Shown here: piece by piece, positions 1 through 9,458 of the stretch
Layout of the letters: every line of letters starts with the position of its first letter
Numbering within the stretch: position 1 is the first letter of the stretch
DNA from: Asterionellopsis glacialis
Taxonomy: Eukaryota > Bacillariophyta > Plagiogrammaphyceae > Rhaphoneidales > Asterionellopsidaceae
Direction of reading: 5' to 3'
Assembly (NCBI GenBank): GCA_014885115.2
Contig: WKLE02000986.1
Location: 1,087-41,654 of the forward strand
Length of the DNA stretch: 40,568 bases
Position numbers and translations under genes: made by a program
Notes under the pieces: model-generated
What the model was told of the DNA's origin: nothing
Database searches by the model: none
The model's input: the letters and a program-made list of their open reading frames with translations, nothing else

Positions 1-1757
1 CTGATCTTCCAAACGAAGTGCCAACCGAGGTGATGAGAACACACCCATCACTCGAAATATTCAATGCACAACTTGTCGACTCCGAAGACTTTGATGACAC
101 AGGCCTATTTGATGGCTTTCATCCTCTTGCCTTTCACGCGAAGGTGAATGCGTCAGATACACCTAAGTTTCAAGAAGCTATGAACGGTCCTGACCGTGAA
201 GGGTTTCTCCAAGCGATGGATGAAGAAATCGAAGCATTAGAGAAACTGAACGCTTGGGACGTCGTAGACCGCTCACAAGCAGCCAAGGCCGGTAAAAATA
301 TTATAGACACTACCTGGGCCTTCAGGCGCAAACGATACCCCGACATGACGGTTCGAAAGCTTAAGGCTCGAATCTGTGTCAGAGGGGACCAACAAGTCAA
401 GGACGTAGACTATTTTGAAAGCTACGCTCCTGTTGTTAACTGGTCAACTGTCAGAATGATGCTGACGCTGACCCATGCTCTTGGTCTGAGAACCAAACAG
501 GTCGACTACAGCAACGCATTTGTGCAATCCGACTTGGCAGAGGATGTCTTCGTAGAAATGCCTGCAATGTATCGCCAACAAGGCAAGATACTCAAGCTAA
601 ACAAAGCACTGTACGGCCTCTTGCAAGCCCCTCTAAATTGGTTCGAATACCTACACAAACAAGGTCTGTCAAAGGTTGGATTCAAGCAATCAGAGCACGA
701 TCCATGCCTCTTTCACACCGACAAAGTCATATGTTTGGTCTACGTCGACGACTGCCTATTCTTTGCTAAGAACGATGACGATATCGATTCGATCATAGAA
801 CGGATTAGGGAACCAGACGACACCATAGACAAACCTGCCTTCAACCTGAATGTTGAAGATGACGCAAACGGATTTTTAGGAATCCTTATACAGAAGACTT
901 CTGATGGAGTAGAACTTCTTCAAACCGGATTGATCGATCGCATCATTCAACTTACTGGTTTAGAAAATGCTCATCACAAGTTTGTACCTGCTCCAAAGGA
1001 CATCCCTGGCAAAGATCCAGATGGTGATCCTTGCAATCGCAATTGGAGTTACAGTTCTGTCATAGGCATGCTTATTTATCTAGCAACTAACTCAAGGCCA
1101 GATATTGCATTTGCCGTAAGTCACTACGCACGATTTACGTCATGCCCAAAAGCCTGCCATGAAAGAGGACTAATCTATTTAATCAAGTATCTTAAACACA
1201 CACGAGACAAGGGACTGATTCTCAAGCCGTCACACAACCTCAATCTTGATTTATACTGTGACGCTGACTTCGCTGGGCTATGGGGTGTTGAAAACCCTGA
1301 AGACCCTATTGTATCCAAAAGTCGATCTGGATGGGTCATTACTCTCGGCGGAGCTCCTCTCCTGTGGAATTCAAAACTTCAGACTAAGACAGCATTGTCA
1401 ACTTTAGAGTCTGAATATATTTCCTTAAGTCATTCAATGCGCAGCTTTGTGCCAATTAGATGGTTGGTTGGTGAAATCTCCAAGATTATGAACATACTAC
1501 GTAAAAGATTATCTGTAATCTCTAAAGTTTGGGAAGATAATAACGGAGCCCTTTCCTTAGGCAATTACAAAGGACCTTGCATGACTCCTCGAACTCGTCA
1601 CATCGCAAACGATTATCACTGGTTCCGAGAATCAATCATTCCAGGACAAATTGAGTTGAATCCAATTGATACTACTATTCAACTTGCAGATATATTCACC
1701 AAACCACTTCAGCGCCTTGAATTTGAGACTAAACGCAGGTTACTCATGGGATGGTAA
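1..1757 (+). mobile_element. Ty1/copia retrotransposon polyprotein, 3' part (reverse transcriptase and RNase H), 5' end outside window
   Basis: The frame is open from the window edge (codons from base 3) to a TAA at 1757, so this is the C-terminal part of a Pol polyprotein; the gag, protease and integrase regions would lie upstream. The reverse transcriptase region carries the copia-type core: AFVQSDL, ALYGLLQAP and the catalytic YVDD box in CLVYVDDCLFF (about 720-770). RNase H follows with YCDADFAG, STLESEY and EDNNGA, and the frame ends in the usual copia closing motif IFTKPL. I see no stop or frameshift over about 585 codons, which suggests a fairly recent insertion. Copia elements (the CoDi lineages) are known to be abundant in diatoms; assignment to a lineage would need a tree. 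A polypurine tract and LTR follow directly. Confidence 0.96.
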
Positions 1758-1759
1758 CT

Positions 1760-1770
1760 GCGAGAGGGAG
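1760..1770 (+). other. Polypurine tract of the copia element
   Basis: The purine-rich run GCGAGAGGGAG lies a few bases after the polyprotein stop and directly before a TGTTGG. That is the expected place and composition of the plus-strand primer site of an LTR retrotransposon. Confidence 0.75.
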
Positions 1771-1941
1771 TGTTGGAGGTGCGGACCAGCTCCGACCTTG
1801 AAGCATCGAATGGACCTCGAATGGGTCGTATATTACGTCACACATCACGACATGACATCTTTGGTGTCACACGACATACTATGCTGTGTCAACCGTAGTC
1901 TATAGCTTTCGATAATGTATAGCTCACTTTCTATCCAAACA
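1771..1941 (+). repeat. Probable 3' LTR of the copia element
   Basis: The LTR starts with TGTTGGA immediately after the polypurine tract. A plausible end is TCCAAACA at 1934-1941, an imperfect inverted match to the start that ends in CA and gives an LTR of about 171 bp. The 3' boundary is uncertain because the 5' LTR and the target-site duplication are not in the window; a second TGTTGGACC at 1992 could mean the LTR or a nested copy runs further. An ACGTCA element at 1835-1840 resembles a bZIP/CRE half site and may contribute to LTR promoter activity. Confidence 0.55.
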
Positions 1942-2777
1942 CATTCCTCTTACAATATCCAAACGAAAGCTTTTCTTATACTTCACGGCCGTGTTGGACC
2001 AAAGGACTACAAAATGGGGATTCATATATTATATTATTGAACTGTCAGGAGAGGACGAAGATAATCTTCTTTCAATTTTTGGGAACAGGGTCTCTTTACC
2101 GTTAAAAAGACGTTAATGAGTTCTTGTACGATATTCCTACATACGAATTTTTAGTTCGAATATCTTATATAAAAGTAGATTCGTGAAAGGCTCTTCAGAA
2201 CTGCGTATCTGGATAGTCTATCCTATGTATCGTCAGTACTCTCTGGTTTGGTTCTCAACTCCCCGGGGGGCTTCATGCTTGATGTGTCGCCTAATTCGAA
2301 ATAGTGTCAACTCAAACCCAAACGCTTAGCTTTTGATGCCTTCTTTTAGCTACTTTTCACCTTGGTCTTACACGTTTCACGTACTGTTCGTCCTCAGAAC
2401 AATCTGCAAAAGGAAGTGTCTGCAAGAACGATCAGCAGTTTGTCGACAATTGGTAGCGATTGGAGACAGCCTCAATGCAACAAACGTATTTCGATTGTTT
2501 TGTATTATTTTGAGAGAATTCGCCAAGAGCAGAAAGTTAGGCGACGGTCAGAGCCGTTCGTCGGCAGATTGGAGCCACAGCTCGCTACAATCATAGTTCG
2601 GTTGCAGTTCTTCTCATCGAAAGAATTTGCCCAAAAAATAATAATCTGGGTCTTCGGTCAGGTCTTCGTTTGAAGATTTCATTGCAGACATTACATCAAG
2701 TATACAGACAGTAGTTCGAATCGATTCTGTACCTAAACTTGATTGTCATTACTATCTATTTAATTCCATTTTAATGG
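1942..2777. other. Intergenic, no gene seen
   Basis: This stretch lies between the copia LTR and the NCA2-like start codon. The open frames in it are short, have no recognisable protein signal and overlap one another. It presumably holds the NCA2-like promoter and 5' UTR. No RNA gene or strong repeat was seen. Confidence 0.6.
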
Positions 2778-5342
2778 ATGGTGGCCACAAAGATCCAAGA
2801 GGTTACCTCAAAGGGCCTTGATTGGGCCTACAGCGCTCCGTCCAATGATTCGAAGCCAAGCGCTACTTTTAACGCAAAAAATGGAGCAGATTCTTACTGG
2901 AAGAACGCTTCTAACTCTCTTTATGATATGTACGATAAGGCTCAATTCAACCTGGCAAATGCATTGACCTCTCTCTATAGGGATTCTTCGGTTCCGCCTC
3001 CAACAGCTTCTTCTACTGTCACAGCAGAAGGAAATTCCGCAAAAGATATGCCCACATCATCAAAAAATGCTACTCCCAATATGTATAAAAGACGTAGTTC
3101 TTATGCTCTGAAATACCCAGACCTTGCAATGTTTTTGGAAAACCCATTTACCACCGTCAGGGGTTTACATAATAGGCCATCTTCCGTCTCGGCTGTGCGT
3201 TCTCTGTTATTGCATGTGGATCACTCTGCTAAAATGTCTGACAAAGAATCTCTACCAATTATGCCGCAAAAGCAAATCAGTGAGACACCATCAATTCCAG
3301 AGGACAAACCATATGAGCTTGAACAAACGGAATCGGCTGACTCTGGCTTTGTGTCATCGCGATTTTTGAGTGGCAACGTCTCTAGCTCGGAAAGGGCTTC
3401 TCAGTTGGCGGAAGGAACTATTCGAGCTCTTCGTGATTTCGAACTGACAGAGGCAGTAGAATTGCATTATGCACTCCGATTTTGGTCTACACGATGGGAA
3501 CGCCCTCTTCTCTCGTGGTTGGAAGCTGGACCTCCTGTGTGGTTTTCGGATGGAAGCTATAATCATCAATCTGTTGGTCAGAAAGTATCGCAGCTTCAGG
3601 CTGTTCTTGCCAGACGATGTGCCGCCATTGGAGATCTTCAGCAGCATTTACTACGAGCAGGGTGGCAAAGGGGTGTTGCTCAGTGGGGAGTACTGGGTCA
3701 AGGAGCGCAGTTTGCTCCAACTGGTGGTGACGGGGCCATGGATGATAATTCTTCACATTCCCAAGATCGTCTTTCCACACCGGTATCACAAGGTATCGTT
3801 GACATGGAGGCCACCGCCATAATAGGCACTGCACCTGTAAGTGGGTTACTTAGTGGACGCGCCGGTGTACCTGTAAAGAATACACGGGGAGGTCTAATTG
3901 TCAAGGACGACCCAGCACTTGCTGCTTGGTCTATTGATGCAATGAGACTTGTTCGAGATCAACTCTACGGAGCAGGAAGTGGTCAACTCGAATTACCATA
4001 TGCTGAAAATTGGTCAGACGAAAAAGAATACTTGCGACAAAGATCTCGCCGATTTCGTGGGGGGAGTGTACGGGTACTAGATGCAAATCAGAATGAACCA
4101 TCACATTCAAAACAAAGTGGGGAGAAATCGAACAATACGCTTCCGCAATGGGCATCTAGAGTTTCTAGTGGAGAAGATGGGTTGGAAGCCGTGTCATCTT
4201 CTGAGAGTCCTATTGAGGTTTCAGATCTTCCTTTGATGGCATTGGAGGTTTCAGATCTTCTTGTGGCCATGGAAGAAGTGATGCAGATACAGCGCAATCG
4301 CAGGTTGGAAAAGCTCAGGCCTCCATCACTTCTTCGTCGTAGATGGTATGTTGTTGCAGTAGGCTTTCCTTGTGCAACCTATGTGTGGTTTAAGGTTCTT
4401 AAGGGGAAAGGTCTCCAACTGGGGAAACTAGCATTGGAAAAAATTGTTAATTTTTATCAAGAGCATGTGAGTGTCCCACTAAAGGCAGTCTTCAACGAGT
4501 TATTTGCCAAAGATAGCCATGAAACTATCAGCGACAGAAAAGCGAGAACAGAAGCTATTGAAAGCTGTAAGAAGATGATTAAAAGCTGGCTCGACGAAAC
4601 TTTCCCCGAGATGAAAGAAGAGGAAAGGCTCACTAGAGCAGAAGCAATGGACATGTCGTTGATAGAAAAAAAGAAAGAAGAGAGCATTAAGAAGATCTAT
4701 GAGATTAATAGTGTTGTTAGGATGAGTCTTATCGAAGTACAATTCATTAAAAAGGAATTGATGAACGCACTGGTTGCAATGGATGAAGTAATGTCATCGA
4801 ATGAGATAAACATGAATCTTGCAGCTATTACCCCCGCCGTCCTCGCGGTGTATGGTGCTAAGTATGTGTTTCGGGTCTTATTTTATGCACTTCTAAAATT
4901 AGGTACAAGTAGAGAGGAAGTATATGCATCCTTTAGACAAGTCATATTGGACATAGAACGCCTCCTGCTTATGAGAGATAATCCGCCATCAGCACCAGCA
5001 CCCTTACGCTGGGCTGAAAGTCAACAATCTCGGTATTTGCTTGCTAGTGGTTCGCGGACTCTGGAAAGTGGTCCGTGTGTTTTGAGTCCGGAAGATTTGG
5101 GAATGTTAATGTTACTTATTCATGAATGCCGACTGCTACTTTGGCGTGAACGTCATCGCTTCTCATCGCATGTAGTCCGGAATGTTTCAGAAGATCTCGC
5201 GGAACTGGCGGGCGAAAGGGGACCCGTCTCGGTACAACAACAGTTGCATATTATATCACGGATGTGTCGTACATATCCATTTCTCAAGGTTATTAGCACT
5301 GGAGTGGATTTTAGTCAAATGATTGTCACACCAAGTGGCTAA
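2778..5342 (+). CDS. NCA2-like mitochondrial protein (nuclear control of ATP synthase)
   Basis: This is an 854-residue, single-exon protein. Its C-terminal half looks like the NCA2 family: a positively charged stretch LRRRWYV leads into a first membrane helix (about 523-541), a charged coiled-coil segment follows (about 575-660), then a second hydrophobic helix (about 681-706, starting LAAITPAVLAVYG) and a tail with DLGMLMLLIHECR and a closing QLHIISRMCRTYPFL. NCA2 in yeast is a mitochondrial membrane protein that affects expression of the mitochondrial ATP6/ATP8 subunits of ATP synthase; that role is known from yeast and only inferred here. The N-terminal half is Ser/Thr-rich and unfamiliar. 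A 10-residue tandem repeat (LEVSDL core) lies at about 479-498. The ATG at 2778 is chosen because the nearby ATG at 2774 is in another frame. The gene is convergent with the next gene, 137 bp away. Confidence 0.87.
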   Translation: MVATKIQEVTSKGLDWAYSAPSNDSKPSATFNAKNGADSYWKNASNSLYDMYDKAQFNLANALTSLYRDSSVPPPTASSTVTAEGNSAKDMPTSSKNATPNMYKRRSSYALKYPDLAMFLENPFTTVRGLHNRPSSVSAVRSLLLHVDHSAKMSDKESLPIMPQKQISETPSIPEDKPYELEQTESADSGFVSSRFLSGNVSSSERASQLAEGTIRALRDFELTEAVELHYALRFWSTRWERPLLSWLEAGPPVWFSDGSYNHQSVGQKVSQLQAVLARRCAAIGDLQQHLLRAGWQRGVAQWGVLGQGAQFAPTGGDGAMDDNSSHSQDRLSTPVSQGIVDMEATAIIGTAPVSGLLSGRAGVPVKNTRGGLIVKDDPALAAWSIDAMRLVRDQLYGAGSGQLELPYAENWSDEKEYLRQRSRRFRGGSVRVLDANQNEPSHSKQSGEKSNNTLPQWASRVSSGEDGLEAVSSSESPIEVSDLPLMALEVSDLLVAMEEVMQIQRNRRLEKLRPPSLLRRRWYVVAVGFPCATYVWFKVLKGKGLQLGKLALEKIVNFYQEHVSVPLKAVFNELFAKDSHETISDRKARTEAIESCKKMIKSWLDETFPEMKEEERLTRAEAMDMSLIEKKKEESIKKIYEINSVVRMSLIEVQFIKKELMNALVAMDEVMSSNEINMNLAAITPAVLAVYGAKYVFRVLFYALLKLGTSREEVYASFRQVILDIERLLLMRDNPPSAPAPLRWAESQQSRYLLASGSRTLESGPCVLSPEDLGMLMLLIHECRLLLWRERHRFSSHVVRNVSEDLAELAGERGPVSVQQQLHIISRMCRTYPFLKVISTGVDFSQMIVTPSG
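4215..4260 (+). repeat. In-frame 30-bp tandem duplication inside the NCA2-like gene
   Basis: The 16-mer GAGGTTTCAGATCTTC occurs at 4215-4230 and again at 4245-4260, exactly 30 bp apart. The duplication encodes EVSDL twice (residues about 480-484 and 490-494) just before the first membrane helix. Confidence 0.9.
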
Positions 5343-5479
5343 CAAAATGCATGACCTTGTAAAGTAATGTATTTGTTATTTGTGTAGTCGCAGCTTTTTC
5401 CGTTTTTCGTGTAGCAATATTAAGGAAAGTGTGTACTGTGATGTTTGCGGTATTTCTTAGGTCTGGATACTTTTGTGAA

Positions 5480-6994
5480 TCAACCTGCTTGCTTTCCAAT
5501 ACTAAAGGCCAAAAACACTATTCCCAAGAGATAGAATGCGTACATACCTAAAAGTGCTGTAAAAACTAATCGAGTACCATGGCGAAATTCACCAAAGAGC
5601 AGGACATCCCACAATGTAGACACCAACGGGAAGGCTTGGACCATGTCTGCAGCTGCAAAGCCTGCCAAGTATCCACCTTGAAACTGCAGCCAATTCCCAA
5701 GGGCACAAAGAAAACCTGCCAAAAAGGCTAACCGTCTTTCAAAAAATGATTCTTCCATACTGTAGGCATCCCAACTTGATCTTGGTACAACTGAAGTTTT
5801 CGTCATGATTACTACATTCCAACCAATTGAACATAAGACAAATGACATTGAAAACCAAAAATTGGCTGATGGCACTGACAATCCCACTCCATTACTACCA
5901 TCATCATCATTTCTAGTGGAGTGCCAATGAAATGGGTCATTCACAGCAATGTTGAATGCTGGAGAAAAGAAACCAATACAAATTCCCCCCATGAAAGCTA
6001 GGGCTAACCCAGCACGAGCTTTACGTTCTTTCTGTTTTTCAATATTCATCATTGCTGTAGCAGCATTCTTACCACCACCACTATATCCTATGGGATCATC
6101 TTCCCATAATTCACCGTCATCGTCGTTGCTGTCGTTTTCTTCTTCCTTATCGTCTTTTTCATTTTCATCTTCTTCGTCGTGTGTAGCAGTAGGGCCGTCT
6201 AATGCAGATGTTACAACTTCAATTTCAATTTCTCCACATTCTTGGTATTCGTGTATACGTCTATCTAGTTGCTGGTACCATTTTTGAGCTGTAGAGGCAA
6301 AACCGATTGCCATCAAAAATGCAAGTACACCGCAAGCTAATATTCTTGGATGTTTGGTACGTGATGGTTGTAGTAAAAAGTTTAAGGATGTTCCCAATAC
6401 GACACATAACGATGCTTGCATGGCCACAACAGTTGTTAATGGTGCACCGTAAACAGTAGTTGACCATTGCATCCCAATGTTCCCTAATGATAAGAGTGCT
6501 CCACCTATCATAGCTATCGCAACTAAGGGTGGACTCCAAAACAGAAACGGATCATTACTACTTGTCATCTCTGTCGATGATGATTCGTCGTCTTGATTAT
6601 TAGTAATGTACACTAATTCGATTAATATTGGAACAAGAGATGTCATAATATAAGATATTGAATAATCCAAGTATACATGACAAGGATGACGTTTTTGTGG
6701 TTGAAACAATGATGGTTGATAACCACAACATGATACTTCTCCTGTTTCTGACATTACTGGAGACGAGTGTCGAGAATTCCGTTGTCGCTCGTTGTCTTGA
6801 AAGGAAATTGTGTCCAAGAAATTGTACTTTTGACACGATGAATCAGTTTCTTCCTTCCAAGAACATAATCTCATAAGAGCAGGCCAAGTTCCAAGACAAA
6901 CAAGACTTGCAAGTAAAATACCAACTCCCAAGGCAATTTGCTCCCCACCATGGTCGTCGTTGCTGAAAGCACTGTCGGATGAGGACGCTGCCAT
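5480..6994 (-). CDS. Ureide permease-like transporter (UPS family, drug/metabolite transporter superfamily)
   Basis: This 504-residue polytopic membrane protein has about ten predicted helices. Several stretches match the plant ureide permease pattern: a first helix ending CLGTWPALM (about 33-41), HVYLDYSIS (about 106-114), GGALLSLGNIG (about 164-174), GGICIGFFSPAFNIA (about 336-350), and near the C-terminus a Gly/Ala-rich helix, FAAADMVQAFPLVSTLWDV, then LLFGEFRHGTR. Plant UPS proteins move allantoin, uracil and other oxo-derivative purine and pyrimidine compounds; a similar role in nitrogen salvage here is inferred. The central cytosolic loop (about 250-310) is unusually acidic, with long Asp/Glu runs. 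The N-terminal loop (about 48-103) is also longer than I expect for plant relatives. Start: the first ATG, directly before MAASSSDS. No intron is needed. Confidence 0.88.
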   Translation of the reverse strand: MAASSSDSAFSNDDHGGEQIALGVGILLASLVCLGTWPALMRLCSWKEETDSSCQKYNFLDTISFQDNERQRNSRHSSPVMSETGEVSCCGYQPSLFQPQKRHPCHVYLDYSISYIMTSLVPILIELVYITNNQDDESSSTEMTSSNDPFLFWSPPLVAIAMIGGALLSLGNIGMQWSTTVYGAPLTTVVAMQASLCVVLGTSLNFLLQPSRTKHPRILACGVLAFLMAIGFASTAQKWYQQLDRRIHEYQECGEIEIEVVTSALDGPTATHDEEDENEKDDKEEENDSNDDDGELWEDDPIGYSGGGKNAATAMMNIEKQKERKARAGLALAFMGGICIGFFSPAFNIAVNDPFHWHSTRNDDDGSNGVGLSVPSANFWFSMSFVLCSIGWNVVIMTKTSVVPRSSWDAYSMEESFFERRLAFLAGFLCALGNWLQFQGGYLAGFAAADMVQAFPLVSTLWDVLLFGEFRHGTRLVFTALLGMYAFYLLGIVFLAFSIGKQAG

Positions 6995-7763
6995 TGTCCG
7001 AGCCTGGTATTATCCTAACAAGTTTGAGGGAGGGGTGTTATTCCGAATCTATTTCCTTCGCTTGTGAGAGAGAGTTCCGAGCAGTAGTCCCACCGTACCC
7101 AAGCTCTTTCAGGGGGGCATTTAATTATGCTACAGTAGGTAAAACTAGGTTGGTAGATAGCAAGCTAGCCCTCTCTCTAGAGAGATAGCGTGTATCGACA
7201 ATAACAATAATTATTAAGTCAGGTAGTCCTCTCTAGAGTCCCGGGGTTGAAATTGGGGGTTATTGGGCACGGCCAGACGAAACTAGAAAGATTTTACTCA
7301 CAACTTGACTAGTCTCTAGAGAGGTATAAGCGAAAGAGCCAAGAAATAATTATTGTTCAGAATATCGTTAGAGGCAGTGATGCTCACTTGCTTGGTTATG
7401 TGACTGTACAAGATGTCCTACTTGTGAAACCTTTTCGCAATCTGCATCGCATAGGACGGACGAATGTAGTCAAGTAGATTATAATATCTTGGCAACTGTA
7501 CAAAAAAGTGAAACACTTGTGCCATTCAAGTCGTCCTCATCACCATCACAGTACCAACCGACCTATCAGTGTCTTCACTCTCAAGGAAAACAAGCGGTTG
7601 AATTAATGAACTCTGATAATCGCAAAGCTGTTATTATTTAGTAACTTGGTCCTAAATATACACGTAGCCTTTCGCAAAACGGGGTAAGCTATAATTTGCA
7701 AAGAATGTACAGCATACATTTTTATCTACATTTTCAATTATGAAACGTGTATCTTTTTTTGTT
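6995..7763. other. Intergenic region with nested inverted repeats
   Basis: This 769-bp region runs from the upstream side of the permease gene to the 3' end of the unknown membrane-protein gene. No credible coding frame was seen. It holds palindromic and inverted-repeat sequence at 7172-7357, described separately. Confidence 0.6.
7203..7357. repeat. Nested inverted repeats (possible MITE remnant or hairpin)
   Basis: The outer arms AACAATAATTATT (7203-7215) and AATAATTATTGTT (7345-7357) are exact reverse complements. The inner arms CCTCTCTAGAG (7228-7238) and CTCTAGAGAGG (7314-7324) are also exact reverse complements and nest inside the outer pair, enclosing a 75-bp loop. A separate 14-bp perfect palindrome, TCTCTCTAGAGAGA, lies just upstream at 7172-7185. 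Confidence 0.7.
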
Positions 7764-8708
7764 TTAAAATGCCAAGGTTCCAACTATAATGGTAAGGATG
7801 AGAAGTGAAAATATCTGTTGACCTTTCTTTAAACCGTATGTTTGAACTTCTTTTGTAATAAAATTTTGTTGAATTACATTGAACAAACTTGGGATACAGG
7901 CATACCCTAACGCTTTCATGGCATCCATTTCGGAAATCAGTAATACACAAAACGTAGCAGCTGCAATCATGGAATATCCTAAAAATTTGTCAAAGAAAGC
8001 ATTGAGATCGGGAGAGGGACTATCCTCATGGTACCCCCAAATAGGATTATGGATCCTGTTGGTAGAAAGAACCATTCCATTTAGTACCATGAATGCAGAT
8101 ACAATCTTGGTGAGACTGGACGCGTAGGGTGCATCTGTAAAAAGTCCATGCGCTGTAATGACGTTCATTGCAATACTAATGTATTGACCGAGGGCGGGGA
8201 AACCATACTTTTGAGGTGTACCCGCCATGATTGTTTTGATATGAAAGATACTTAAAAACAAGAATCCTACACCGATGGCTGTTTGGATACTAGTTTTCCC
8301 AAAAAGAATACATGCTGCGATAAGTGAATGGAATGTACAAATAAATCCAACAGCATCCAATTTAAAATTCAAAAAAGGTGAAGATGGGAGACCCGTGGTT
8401 TTAATTGTAATATCAGGTGCAAAAATGTTTGTTGCAGAATTTAATCCCACCAATGCAGTGGCAGTTTTTGCTACAATTTCTGGAGGTAAAGGACCAGCAC
8501 CACCACGTAGTCCCATCAAAGCATTATGGAGTACGTGGTGCTGTTGTGACGACGACGACGACGACAGCAAACATGCTCTTTTGGTACTCCTACTGGTAGA
8601 AGGATTGAGAAGAACTTCATTGCCAGTACTGGTGAATAAGGAATTTTTCTTAGCTGTGCACAATGCAACAGCAAACGCTTGAAAGACAAATACAGATTTG
8701 GTCTTCAT
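7764..8708 (-). CDS. Unknown multi-span membrane protein with N-terminal signal sequence
   Basis: I do not recognise this family. From the chosen ATG at 8708 the protein has 314 residues and opens with MKTKSVFVFQAFAVALCTA, a good signal peptide. A Ser-rich stretch with a run of AGC/GTC-type codons follows, then about six hydrophobic segments, including one containing GFICTFHSLIAACILFG and a C-terminal one ending LLILTIIVGTLAF. The frame stays open upstream to an ATG at 8897 (377 residues), but the extra 63 residues are basic and lack family-like features, so the internal start is preferred; this is a judgement. Plastid or endomembrane location is possible. It is head to head with the glycosyltransferase gene at 9459 across 750 bp. 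Confidence 0.72.
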   Translation of the reverse strand: MKTKSVFVFQAFAVALCTAKKNSLFTSTGNEVLLNPSTSRSTKRACLLSSSSSSQQHHVLHNALMGLRGGAGPLPPEIVAKTATALVGLNSATNIFAPDITIKTTGLPSSPFLNFKLDAVGFICTFHSLIAACILFGKTSIQTAIGVGFLFLSIFHIKTIMAGTPQKYGFPALGQYISIAMNVITAHGLFTDAPYASSLTKIVSAFMVLNGMVLSTNRIHNPIWGYHEDSPSPDLNAFFDKFLGYSMIAAATFCVLLISEMDAMKALGYACIPSLFNVIQQNFITKEVQTYGLKKGQQIFSLLILTIIVGTLAF

Positions 8709-9458
8709 CTTGATGATGCCAATGAGAATATGTACACAAAGGTGTCGAAAGATATTCAATGAACCGAGACGAGGACGATATTGACAGAAAGCGATAATAA
8801 GGATCCTCTTGTTTTGTAATGAGGTCACAAACCTGAACGGTACGACGGCGATCTTTGTCATGACGTGGGGTTCGGTCGGATTTCGGGATCGCTTCAATAT
8901 GTCTCAGCTACGATAATAAAGTAAAGAGTGGTTAACGCTAACTTGAAGAAGTGAAAGAGTAGGGTATCGTAGGTTATTCATCTTGGTATGTCCTACGTAC
9001 GATACGAGCGGACATGTACCTGTACAGGAAGTACCCGTACCAGTTACAGTAGTACCTGGTACGTGGGTGATCGATTAAAATTAATATATCATTATATATG
9101 GTTATCATTATACGAGTAATTCTCACTACCTGGTACCTGGTACAATATCATTTGCCACTACCAGGTACTGAACATTACCTCCTACAGGTAGTATCACTAC
9201 CTGTACCTGGTACACATGAGAGACTACTAGGTTTTATAATTGATTTGCTTCGTATTAATATATCATGTAGAAAAGACATCTCGAGACTGGTGCGTCCCCT
9301 CCTTGGTGCGTCCCTGTCTTGGCTTCTTGGGTGCGCGTCTTTGTTTTTTGCGTGGGTTTTCTGTTATCATCATCGAGACCTCACGGAAACGGGAACGGAA
9401 GCAGGTGTAGGAAGCAATGCCATAATCGAAAGGAGCTACTGTATGGAACGAGAATGCC
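8709..9458. other. Head-to-head intergenic region
   Basis: This region separates two divergently transcribed genes, so it should contain both promoters. Its distinctive content is the cluster of GTACC-type palindromic motifs at 9015-9214, listed separately. The short open frames here have no protein signal. Confidence 0.6.
9015..9214. promoter_or_regulatory. Cluster of palindromic GTACCTGGTAC-type motifs
   Basis: Within 200 bp there are many copies of a TACCTG/CAGGTA core, most arranged as palindromes: CCTGTACAGG at 9019-9028 (perfect palindrome), GTACCTGGTAC at 9052-9062, the overlapping double TACCTGGTACCTGGTAC at 9127-9143, TACCAGGTAC at 9159-9168, TACAGGTA at 9183-9190 and TACCTGTACCTGGTACA at 9198-9214. 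The cluster ends about 245 bp before the glycosyltransferase ATG. A transcription factor binding array is inferred; the factor is unknown. Confidence 0.6.

Noticed and set aside
1992..2000. Second TGTTGGACC as the start of another LTR
   Set aside because: The match to the LTR start is only seven bases (TGTTGGA), it has no polypurine tract before it, and no further similarity to 1771-1941 follows.
2333..2673. Two overlapping open frames between the LTR and the NCA2-like gene
   Set aside because: They overlap in different frames, have no motif or signal peptide, and end before the next gene.
5949..6287. 112-codon plus-strand frame inside the permease gene
   Set aside because: It is Ser/Pro-rich and antisense to the acidic loop of the permease, so it is a shadow of Asp/Glu codons.
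7066..7081. 15-mer AGAGAGAGTTCCGAG shared with 37755-37769
   Set aside because: Roughly one chance 15-mer match is expected in a window of this size and half of it is simple GA repeat; no flanking similarity was seen.
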